From assembly GCF_003343245.1 (NCBI RefSeq), contig NZ_CP024901.1, positions 3,782,001 through 3,846,000 of the forward strand: a DNA stretch of 64,000 bases. The letters are read 5' to 3'. Shown piece by piece: positions 8,462 through 17,900 of the stretch. Under the pieces are notes generated by a model. It ran no database searches, was not told where the DNA came from, and saw only the letters and a program-made list of their open reading frames with translations. The first letter of the stretch is position 1. Every line of letters begins with the position of its first letter. The translations under genes were made by a program, and so were the position numbers. Source of the DNA: Photorhabdus laumondii subsp. laumondii. Lineage in GTDB: Bacteria; Pseudomonadota; Gammaproteobacteria; Enterobacterales; Enterobacteriaceae.

Positions 8462-10015
8462 ATGGCAAAAACTGGAAACGAAAGGTTGGCAGAAGCGCTG
8501 AGAGCTGCAAGCGATGCGGCCGTGGGCAACGTGCTGAGTTCTAAGTCAATCACTGATAAACAACGCACACTTCTGATCAATAAAGGCTATTTCAAGCAAA
8601 TCATCAGAGGATGGTATCTCCTGGATGCAGATCTCACCACTGAAAAAGCGGGTGATTCAGTACTTTGGTATGAATCCATCTGGTCTTTCGTTGGGCAGTA
8701 CGTCGAAAGTATCTTCGAAGATGATTACTGGCTAAGTCCTGAATCCTCTCTTGATTTACATACAGCAAACAATGCCTTACCAAACCAGATAATCGTCTAC
8801 ACCTCAGACACGACGCCTCGCACACTTAATCTACCTAACAACATGAGTATGGTGATCATCAAGGGAAGGGTTCCCTGTAAGACTGTCAAAGTAAACGGTA
8901 TAAATGTTCATTCGTTAGAAAGCGCACTCGTTGAAACTGGCCCACAAACTTTCAGAGCCAACCCTATAAGCATTCAGCTAGCACTCAGGAATGCTGATCT
9001 GAGTCTGCTTTCAGAAGCAGTACTGACAACCAAGAATGTTGCTTCAGGGAACAGATTAATTGGTGCCTACCAGCAGCTAAAGATGAGGGCCGAAAGCCGG
9101 AAACTACAAACCATCATGGAAGGAGCCGGTTTTGAAGGTATTAAGCAGGTTAACCCATTTGGCCATATTCCGATGATAGTAGGCGGTAGTCGGGGAGAAT
9201 CCCCAAGCGCAGTTCGTGTGAGGCTCTTGTGGCAGGAGATGAGACAAGAAGTCGTCGAGGTATTTGATGACTTTCCACCACCTTTTGACTTCTTTGAGCG
9301 CTCAATCGAAAAAACACACGCCATGATGAGCAGCCTCTACATAAGCGATGCCTACAACTCACTATCCATCGAGGGTTACAAGGTTACGCCAGAATTAATC
9401 GAGCGTCTGTCTAAAGGTGACTGGTCGCCGAATACCATCCAAAGGGACAAGGAGCAGAAGGATGCAATGGCTGCCAGAGGCTATTACGATGCCTTCAACA
9501 AGGTGAAAGAGCTACTGCGTGAAGCACATGAAGATAAGGAAGGCTTGGACATCCACTACCTGATTGACGTTGGCTTGACTGACTGGTTCACTGCGTTGTT
9601 CAATCCCTGTGTAGATGCCGGAATTATCGACAGACTGGATTTGGCGGGATTTCGCAAAGGACCAATCTATATCCGCACTTCAATGCATGTACCGCCCTCC
9701 AGCGAGCAATTGATGGACTGTATGGAAGCACTGAAAGAGTTGATCGCTACTGAGAAACACTTTGTGGTAAAGGCTATCTTGGGGCATCTTTTTCTGGGTT
9801 ATATTCATCCGTTCCCCGATGGTAATGGCCGCACTGCCAGATTCTTAATGAATTTCTTGCTGGTAATCGGAGGATACCCCTGGACGGTGATTAAACTCAA
9901 AAATAGAACTCAGTATCTATCAGCGTTAGAATCAGCCTCGGTAGGAAAGAATGTGAAGCCATTTGCAGAGTTCGTGCAGCAATCTATGCAGGAGGTAGAA
10001 CACAATATGAAGTGA
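8462..10015 (+). CDS. Fic-domain protein fused to an AbiEi-like N-terminal region
   Basis: 517 residues from the ATG at 8462 (GGAAGAAAG upstream; an in-frame TTG at 8438 is less likely because it lies inside the repeat array). Residues ~22-58 look like a winged helix (ITDKQRTLLINKGYFKQIIR) and 145-160 hold GINVHSLESALVETG, both reminiscent of AbiEi-type antitoxins. The C-terminal half is a Fic domain with HPFPDGNGRTAR (His449 catalytic), a complete motif for AMP transfer from ATP onto protein hydroxyl groups. At 300-305 SLSIEG fits the inhibitory motif (S/T)xxxE(G/N), with Glu304 expected to block productive ATP binding. The protein thus carries a toxin-like domain with its own inhibition plus a DNA-binding-like region. 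The AbiEi likeness is by eye and the cellular target is unknown. Confidence 0.82.
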   Translation: MAKTGNERLAEALRAASDAAVGNVLSSKSITDKQRTLLINKGYFKQIIRGWYLLDADLTTEKAGDSVLWYESIWSFVGQYVESIFEDDYWLSPESSLDLHTANNALPNQIIVYTSDTTPRTLNLPNNMSMVIIKGRVPCKTVKVNGINVHSLESALVETGPQTFRANPISIQLALRNADLSLLSEAVLTTKNVASGNRLIGAYQQLKMRAESRKLQTIMEGAGFEGIKQVNPFGHIPMIVGGSRGESPSAVRVRLLWQEMRQEVVEVFDDFPPPFDFFERSIEKTHAMMSSLYISDAYNSLSIEGYKVTPELIERLSKGDWSPNTIQRDKEQKDAMAARGYYDAFNKVKELLREAHEDKEGLDIHYLIDVGLTDWFTALFNPCVDAGIIDRLDLAGFRKGPIYIRTSMHVPPSSEQLMDCMEALKELIATEKHFVVKAILGHLFLGYIHPFPDGNGRTARFLMNFLLVIGGYPWTVIKLKNRTQYLSALESASVGKNVKPFAEFVQQSMQEVEHNMK

Positions 10016-10038
10016 ATATTGACCTGAATCCTAAAATC

Positions 10039-10054
10039 GGGGCTAACAGGCCCC
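10039..10054 (+). terminator. Short GC hairpin after the fic gene
   Basis: GGGGC/GCCCC with a 6-base loop, 24 bases after the stop. It is followed by TTAG rather than a T-run, so only a weak terminator. Confidence 0.35.
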
Positions 10055-10184
10055 TTAGAGACCAGCAAATCTTCCAATCTTATTTGTGTCTATTACAACA
10101 AATACCAATCCCAACAAAAGTCTTCCATCAATCAGGAGAGATCAACCCGCTCTTCTCAGATTGAAGTTGCTGGCATAACTACAA

Positions 10185-10301
10185 TATACCTTATGGATTT
10201 CAAGATGCATCGCGACGGCAAGGGAGCGAATCCCGGGAGCATAGAGAACGATGTGACCGAGTGCAGCCAACAAAGAGGCAACTTGAAAGATGGCGGGTAT
10301 A
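10185..10301 (+). repeat. ERIC element, 117 bp variant
   Basis: Begins TATACCTTATGGATTTCAAG and ends GGCGGGTATA. It holds the central GAATCCCGGGAGCATAG and the TGCAGCCAACAAAGAGGCAA segment typical of ERIC. It lacks about ten bases against the 127-bp copies in this window: the GGGGTGAGC stretch is shortened to GTGACCGAGTGC. It is a non-autonomous intergenic repeat, here abutting the phage J remnant. Confidence 0.85.
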
Positions 10302-10303
10302 GA

Positions 10304-10477
10304 GGTATCGTCCAGATAGACATTGCTACCATCTAATCCACCAATAAATTCACCTTCACCAAGAGCTATTAGTAGCTTGACCTCAGATATTGATTAAATT
10401 GAGTCTAGGGCCTCAATTAGAGTTCGTTGCTTACCGCCATCGCCTTTTTGACCTTTGATTTTTTTGCCATATTCCAC
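10304..10477 (-). pseudogene. Remnant of phage tail tip protein J (host specificity protein), N-terminus
   Basis: In one minus frame: VEYGKKIKGQKGDGGKQRTL, then IEALDSI, an in-frame stop, then SEVKLLIALGEGEFIGGLDG and SNVYLDD. This matches the start of lambdoid tail-tip/host-specificity proteins (KGxxGGxKQRTPxEAPDSLQS...LLALGEGEFxGGL). No start ATG is left and the fragment ends at the ERIC element. It is the only prophage trace seen in the window and suggests that the island between the two MARTX genes includes prophage debris. Confidence 0.65.
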
Positions 10478-10481
10478 CCAT

Positions 10482-10510
10482 AAAAAAAGGCCACACCGAA
10501 GTGCAGCCTT
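10482..10510 (-). terminator. Strong terminator of the Panacea operon
   Basis: On the minus strand AAGGCTGCAC-TTCG-GTGTGGCCTT forms a 10-bp stem (with G-U pairs) capped by a TTCG tetraloop and followed by seven Ts. It lies 24 bp after the stop of the second gene of the operon. Confidence 0.9.
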
Positions 10511-10533
10511 GAATTTAATATTTAAAACGAAAT

Positions 10534-10935
10534 TCAGTTAATACAATATTTTTTATAGAAATTTCTAATTTCTAAAGTTACATGCGGAGATATATCAAAC
10601 CCAGAAAGAATCCGATCAAAAACAGAATCACCACATGGTTCATGGATTTTAATATCACCAGCAGCCATATGCTGTTCAACGGTTACTGAGCCAAAAATAT
10701 CAGCGCGACCATAGAAAACAAAACTCGGATGTCTAATAAAAGGATGATCGCCACAATTCAATATACACGTTCGATCATACGGTATGTCCAGTTTTAAAGA
10801 GCTAATATTTACAGCCAAAAAACATGTCTTCGTTTTTTTAGGGTAAAAAACTGGATCACAGCAGATAATATATAAGTGATCTGTATATCCAGATGGGATA
10901 AGTAAACTTCCTTTCCTTAAAATCCCACCCGGCAT
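10534..10935 (-). CDS. Probable toxin partner of the Panacea antitoxin (unknown family)
   Basis: 133 residues from the ATG at 10935, which shares one base with the stop of the upstream gene (TGATG), so the two are translationally coupled. I do not recognise the family with certainty. The sequence looks beta-rich (GSLLIPSG, HLYIICCDPV, CFLAVNISSL), with a conserved-looking CILNCGDHPFIRHPSFVFY segment and a predicted helical tail. No signal peptide or TM segment is visible. The small size, the one-base overlap and a DUF4065/Panacea gene as sole partner fit the toxin of a PanAT toxin-antitoxin pair. A PemK/MazF-like barrel is possible but unproven. Confidence 0.6.
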   Translation of the reverse strand: MPGGILRKGSLLIPSGYTDHLYIICCDPVFYPKKTKTCFLAVNISSLKLDIPYDRTCILNCGDHPFIRHPSFVFYGRADIFGSVTVEQHMAAGDIKIHEPCGDSVFDRILSGFDISPHVTLEIRNFYKKYCIN

Positions 10936-11495
10936 CACCGCAATCCTTGAAGAAAACAGTCCAGTTGTTGCCTTTCTATTAACTCTTGCGCCAATTTCTC
11001 AGCAACTTCTGGTGATTTACCGACAGCAATAAAAACAGAACTTGGTGAAATAGGATAAGAACTGCCGCCTGGATCTTGCCACTCAGTACAATGTTTATGG
11101 GTATACTCCACAATATCAAAGCGGCTCATATGACCGAATTGTTCCCAAATGGCATCCAGAACTTCTAATTCAGCATCAGAAAGAGATTCAAAATCATCCC
11201 TTGTTATACCTTTCCGTTTGAGTGAAATTTCATAATTCTTTTCACTTTTAATCCATGCCCCCCACCCAAATTCATCACTGGCGTAATCTCCAGTAATTAA
11301 ATTTAAGGTTTGCGATAAAACTGGCCCTCTCGGCATAGATACCATTCGATCGCCAGTGATAGGATAGCCATAGTCATTCATAGATACCCTATCTGCCAGA
11401 TAAAGCAACTTCATAAGCTTCAGATATGCCATGCGCCCGCCGCGCTTATACAGCAAGTAGGCAGCCATTTGGGCTACTTTTTCTTCGCAAAACAT
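10935..11495 (-). CDS. Panacea-domain (DUF4065, SocA-like) antitoxin
   Basis: 186 residues from the ATG at 11495, chosen because GGAGG lies 5-6 bases upstream; the longer frame to 11543 has no such site. The sequence shows the Panacea hallmarks: MAAYLLYKRGGRMAYLKLMK, LLYLADR, the RMVSMPRGPVLSQTLNLI segment with PxGPV, and a C-terminal EYTHKHCTEWQDPG. DUF4065 proteins include Caulobacter SocA, an adaptor that delivers the toxin SocB to ClpXP, and the antitoxins of PanAT modules, which neutralise many unrelated toxins. It is the first gene of a two-gene operon ending in a strong terminator. Confidence 0.85.
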   Translation of the reverse strand: MFCEEKVAQMAAYLLYKRGGRMAYLKLMKLLYLADRVSMNDYGYPITGDRMVSMPRGPVLSQTLNLITGDYASDEFGWGAWIKSEKNYEISLKRKGITRDDFESLSDAELEVLDAIWEQFGHMSRFDIVEYTHKHCTEWQDPGGSSYPISPSSVFIAVGKSPEVAEKLAQELIERQQLDCFLQGLR

Positions 11496-11699
11496 AGAAA
11501 CCTCCAAGACTTTTTCGAAATACCAAACTGGCAATCTACACATATAGTGTACCTCTAAATGCGCAACCCTGACAAGGTTAACTCTAATAAAGTCAATGAG
11601 TTAGAAACTATATGCCTGATATATAAAGAATTAAAGATTCTTTATCTTTAGGCTAAAAAATGTATAGCAACCAACACAACCCAAAATGTTGCTGTATGA

Positions 11700-11831
11700 T
11701 CATTGTTGATCTTCGGTATATATCCTGGCTGAAATAATTGCCCCACCAATCTCACGGGTTCCGTATAATATAGGAACGGGAGAAACACCGAATGAATTAT
11801 TTAAGGGAATACAAATGTGTTTACTTCCAGG
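11700..11831 (-). pseudogene. C-terminal scrap of an unrecognised gene
   Basis: A 43-codon open stretch on the minus strand, preceded by an in-frame stop and lacking a start codon, reads PGSKHICIPLNNSFGVSPVP and then ILYGTREIGGAIISARIYTE to its own stop. The composition looks like real protein, but I cannot name the family. It lies in the 490-base gap between the Panacea operon and the end of the large MARTX gene, where nothing else is seen. Chance remains possible. Confidence 0.3.
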
Positions 11832-11914
11832 TTAACAATGTTGCACTTATTATGTGAATCTACCGAGAATTAGTAAAAGCATTAACAAATAAAACTCAGA
11901 AATAATTCCTGAAT

Positions 11915-11950
11915 AAAAATCCCCAAAATGGCCCACTTTTCTGTGAGCCA
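11915..11950 (-). terminator. Terminator of the complete MARTX gene
   Basis: On the minus strand TGGCTCAC-AGAAAA-GTGGGCCA (8-bp stem, one G-U pair) is followed by TTTTGGGGATTTTT, about 40 bp after the MARTX stop. Confidence 0.75.
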
Positions 11951-11988
11951 CCTTATTAAAACTTTTTTACTGATTTATAAAGAGCTGA

Positions 11989-14900
11989 TTAAGCAAATTT
12001 CCCCTTACCAATCGTCACATCAGTCCACGCCGTTGCGATAGCCGTTTTCGCCTGACTGTCCAGACCCGCAATAAAACCATTATCACCCACTGCCGGAGCA
12101 AAACCGCTCATTGCCTGGATCAAAGAATCCACGGCATTATCTGACAATGCCGTAAATTCGCGTTCCCCTGACGCGTTCTTATCACTCATCCGAGTCACCA
12201 ATTTGGCACGATTGCCATTAAAGTAATCATTAAAGATGACAGAACCCTCCGATTCAAATCTCCCTTGAGCCGTGTTGTCCTGAGTATGGCGCTTCACTGA
12301 CAGCACCAGATCATACCCACTACGCTGCAACCACAAATTTTGCCAGTCAACACCGTTAAACAAGATCATATCTTCTGCGTTAATATCGCTCACTCGGTTA
12401 TCAATCACTTCTTCGCTGACCACAAAACTATCCACACCTGCACCGCCCCGGAAATGGTTCTGATACCCACCTAATACCAGCAAATCCTGACCTTCACCGC
12501 CATCAAGCTGGCTGAACTTCGAAATCGCCGCGGCTATCAGATGATCATCACCTTCTCCACCATTGATCACCGCATGGTAGCCCATCAGCTTAATCGCATC
12601 ATTGCCGCAATAACCATCAAGCCGGTTGTCATTGCCAAATACTCTGGCAAAGTCGTCGCCTCCACCCAATTCGGCTTGATTATTATTACCAATGATCACC
12701 GCATAATCCTGACCTTTCCCAGTATCCATCCGGTTATAGTTGCCAGCGGTGACAACGTAATCTTGTCCGTTACCAGCATCAATAAAACCGCCTTCACCAA
12801 AGACAAATGTCTGGTCATTGCCTTCCCCCATAAACACGTGGTTAATCCGCCCAGCCACCACTGCGGTATCATCCCCCTTACCGCCAAACATCCAGTTTTC
12901 ACGCCCCATCAGGACGCCCAAGTCATTGCCTTCACCACCTGAAAAAATATTGGAAGTCCCTAGCGAGTAATAAACATCATCACCGCGGCCACCCCAGAAG
13001 TTATTGTTATCGCCCAGATAGGTACCAAGATCTTTACCGTCGCCTCCCCAGTTGAAGTTATAGTTCCCCAACGATACGTGGATATCGCCATCCCCTTGCA
13101 GATGGCCGCTGTTACGCAGGAAATCAAACGTTTTTTCCTCCATATTAAGCAGATCAGTCGTCAGATTTTCTTTCAGGTTAGCCACTAACGATTTCATCTC
13201 CCGCTGCTTCTCTTCGCTGAACATCGTTGCAAACAGATTAGGTAAGTTCAGCGAATTAAAACCAAATGCAGGCTTGGGTTTATTATTGGTCTGAACATTT
13301 TCTCCATTGATATTCACCGAAGATCCTGATTCCTGACGCTCATCGGGCGCTTTCTGTTTCAGGCCATGACTCTCCGCAAATGACCTGACGCCCTCCTCGC
13401 CCATATCAATACCCGCCTTCAGGCTATCAAGTAACGTTTCTGGATTGATGAACGCTTGCAGTTGATCACCGCTAAACTCCCCAATCACTTCCAACATCTC
13501 TTGTAGAATCGCCTCACCATCAACCGATTCGCCTGTGCGGGAAATAATTTTCCCCTCTGCGGTGTAGTTCACGCCAAAAATATCCGCTAAGGTGGTATCT
13601 GCATTTACACTCGCTAAGCGGCCAATCAGTTTATTCTTAAGCTGACGCGGCAAATCCTGTGGATTATAGGTAAAGGTGGTCTTCGCCATGCCAGTTGCTG
13701 AATATTGTTGTGTCATCAGGCCAAACAGCGAACCCAGATTGGTATCCAGAATCGACTGGATATGGTCACCGAACATCAGGTTCCAGTTACCGGTTGTCAC
13801 CTGAATATCCGCGCCACGCCCGCCTACAGCAAAGTTGAAGGCCAGCTTCTGATTAGCCTGACGAAACTTATCCATGCGACTTATTTTGCCCATATCAGCG
13901 CCATTGCCATGTTCCCCTAGCCACTGATTAAACTTCTTGTTCAAGGTTAATTCAGCATCATATTTCAAACCACGGCTGCTACGTTCATGTTGCGAATCCA
14001 GCTCAACCAACGTGTTGTAATCCACATTGCTGGTTTGGTCTAAGCCAGAGAGATCCTGTACGAACTTCTTCGCACCGGCAATGGTCCATTGCTGATCTTG
14101 TGCCGCTAACCAATCCTGATCCTCACTGGCACCCGCGACACCTTGCAATACATCGGCAATACGCGCCACACCATCAAACGGATTAATCAATGGCGGCGTT
14201 GGAATGGATTTATCCATCATCACAATCAGGTCATTACTGCGACCTTGGTTGAAGCTGACATTACGATTACCGATAAACATTTGCGCTCCTTCAAGCGCTT
14301 GATAGCCTGCAATATCGAAGCTCTGTTTACTATCACCATTACCGATGTGCACCATCACATTGTTATCACCGAAGGCCAGTGATTTAAAACCACCGCTACC
14401 CACTTTGATACCAACGTTCGAGGTTCCCCAATTGAGTGCGGTAAACTCCCCATCTCCCACATTCACCTGGATATTGCCGGAGTAACTGAGTTGATTATTC
14501 GTTTTCTCATTGGAATCAATCTGAATCGTATTTTCACGTTTGTTTGGTTTAACAAATAGTTCAACGTTACCCGAGATCGCTCCGTTAATAACAGTATCAG
14601 CTTCGGTATACCCTACCTTGGAGAAGTTAATATCACTTTCGGCAATACCACGGCGAACTAGTTCGGTATGTGTGATCAGCTCATTTTGGTCATACCAACT
14701 TAATACGATTTTGTTATCAGGCAGATTGTTAACCCATTGGTTATTTTGATCACGGGTAAATTTGCGTCCACTGACATCAACAGCCACTTCACTACTGCGA
14801 GCGGAAACATCACTGCGAATGCCTTGCTTATCTAACACAGTGATAAAACGACGAGCAAAGCCATCCCGTTTGTCATCACTTATCAAAGAACAACCCACAA

Positions 14901-17900
14901 TACTGATGTGATCAGGTTTGTGAGTTATGCTTTTACCCTGATTAACGTCCTGATAAAACCGCGTTAATCTGGTCGCCAATTCATCAGCGGTGTAACCACT
15001 CAGGCGAATGTTATTTTGTTCCGACGTATCACGGCCATGACCGACAACCTGCCAACGTAACTTACCGGATAATCGGGTAAGATCGCCATAAACCACACGA
15101 TATTTGCCCTTAGAATCAAGTTGAACCACTACGCTAGAATCTGAGTGTTTACCCGCCAGATTGGCCGCGGCTTTAGCAACGATCGGATCATCTTCCATTT
15201 GGATAATGATCTGACCATCAAAGCGAGTTTCACGGCCATCAGCTTGTGGCGTCACCTGCTCCATTTGCCAATCACCGAGTAGTCTGCTTATTTTTTTATC
15301 CTGATGAGTATCGTCGATGATAGTAGGCTCTGGCCGCTTATTCTTACCCGATAACCAGTCTAACGCTTCCACCGCTGGGCGACTTTGTGGCTTCACCTTG
15401 GCATGTTTCTGATAGAACTCCCCAGTTTCCCGGAAAGCGTTATCCAGCGCCTGGCTTACCCACACTTTGCCTTCTTCACCGGCAATATCCACCAGCTCCC
15501 TATAATTGGCAGTGTAGCTATTGAGTAACTGCTTACGTTGTTCATCATCGGTTACCTGTAGTGCCCGATAAACCGCCAGACTTTCGTTGACAGAATGACC
15601 ACCATCAAATACCAGAAACACCAGCGTGTTGAGATAGCTCTGTCTAACCGAGAAAGTAGGCTGTTCACTGGCAATCTGTTCACTAGCAATATAGTTATTG
15701 AGGTGAACCATGATATTGGTCGAGCCGGAGGCTCCTGTCACCACAGAGTGGCCTTGCGCTAACGCATTATGCTCAAATCTCGTTTCCCATCCGGGGACCA
15801 AAATTCGGCCCGCAGCAACCTTTCTGCCATACAAAAAGTCATCATGCTTGTTATTAGCAGGCTGGTAGGGCAACGCTGTACCATAATCGTTAGTCTGCTT
15901 TTCAGTTATTTCAACGTTATATGTGACATCAGCCCCGCTAGTCAGTTGACTGCTGGTCGAACGGGCTTTGGTGATAACCTCCTCATAGAAGCGATCCCCT
16001 GCAACCTTCCACTGTGCACGCCCCATCCCCATTCCTGAGGTAATGGCCATTTTTACGGCCAGAAATGGTATCTTAATCACAGCAAAACCATCATCAACCT
16101 GAGTCATCATGATTTTGAAATTGGCAAAAGTCGGTTCGTCCAGGAACGTCGTCAATTCAGGTACCCGACTAAACCAGGGACGAAAGTCCTTGTTAATGGC
16201 CCTGGCAAAGCCGGCCATCTTTTTAGCAATAATCTTTTCACGCTCGGCGACATCGGGATAAAAACCCCCTATCCACTGTTCAAATCTCTCTACCAGAAAT
16301 TGTCCTGTCTGCCGGGCTGTGGTCATAGCATCCTGTGGCGCTGTTTTCACCAACTCATCGGCCAATTCAGAATCAAAATGGCGGCCAAACAGGTTGTCAA
16401 TATATTGTCCCGTGGTCTTTTCTTTACGAGCATCAGCCAATAACTGCTGAGCTAACGTGTGTAATTCAGGATGTGTCTGCAATTGGCTAACCGCATCCTC
16501 AAATAGCTTAATGGTTTCCTGTCGTGTGACTTGTCCGCTAAGCCAAAGGTTTTTGGCTCGTTCAATTAGCGGCATCCCTTCGGGAATCGCTTCTTGTTGC
16601 AATCGGCTAACGAAAACAATGAGACTTTCACTTTCAGTTTTAGGCGCTTCCCGCTCCGCCGCAGAGTTAATCTGGGTCAATGGCTTGATTTGTAAATCAG
16701 TAAGACGATGAATGTCGCTTTGTGCGATATCGCCTTTCAGACCCACCACACGCCCGAACCCGTCAAAGGATACCTGTTGGTCAAACTGTGCAACATGGTC
16801 AGGCGCTAAGCTAACCCCTAAAATCCCGGCTGATTCAGCTCTTTTTGCCTGAAGGTAGGCAACCAGTTCCCCCATCTCAAAACGCAGGCTTTTGACTAAT
16901 CGACCACGCTTGGCAAATTCATTGGGATCATGCTGTTGCCAATGAGCAAGCGCTTGCTCAAGTTGCAACACATGCTGTTCATCAGGTTGTTCGGCCGCAT
17001 TGTTGAACGCCTCACGTACTGCCACCAGCGCCTTACTGGGCCGATCGGTATTTATCTGACCAAGATATCTTTTCGTTGAAGCAATAAACCGTTTGTCACC
17101 CTGACTCAGCAAAAAAGGCTCAAACTCTCTCAAGATGGAAGAATGGGATTTAAAGCTATCTCCACCGATAACTTGCCCTAACCCTTGCAAATTGATACCC
17201 GACATTACAGGGGCTGTTGTGATTAACTTTCTGGTTTGATTCGAGATAGGTTCCACAACCCTATCAGATGGCGTTCCGGTAAGCAGCGAAATGATCGAAG
17301 CACCGACATTCTCAGGGCGACTACTCCTGTTGATCTGTAGCCGATTAATCGCCCGTTGCGCACTATTCAATCCCGCCAAATCTGCGGCTGTTAATGTGAG
17401 ATCTTCACTGTTCCAGCCATTAGCTTCCATTTTGGCTTCAGGATTGATATGACTTTTCGGTTTCGCTACGTCGATTGGTGTATAAGCCTTCCCAGACAAG
17501 CCACTGCCGGTCGCCCCGCTACGCTCGGGTTTTACATCACCAGTCTGTTTCGCACCTTTCGCATCAGCCTGTACCTGAGCGGCTTTATTTTTCGCTACCG
17601 AGCTATCATGTTCACCGCGTTGTTTCGCTTCTTCATACACGGCATAGGCGTCACTTTCCGCTTTTGTTGCCCGCAGACGTTGTAAATCTGCTTCTTTCTG
17701 TCTTGATTTCGCTTTTGTATGCGCATCCTCAATATTGTCGTCTGCGTTCTTTATATTGTGATAACTTTGCTCTAAACCTGTTTCTGATTTACCAACTGCA
17801 TTTTTGACTTGTTGTTGGTTATCAATAAAGCGCGGCGATAAATCAGCTAATTTTTTCTGTGAGATCAATTTGGTGTCATCTAATTTCTCCTGAATACGGT

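Noticed and set aside
15721..15780. Alpha/beta-hydrolase nucleophile (GASGS) in the MARTX effector region
   Set aside because: The order is G-A-S-G-S, not GxSxG, and the surrounding sequence fits a RID-like domain better.
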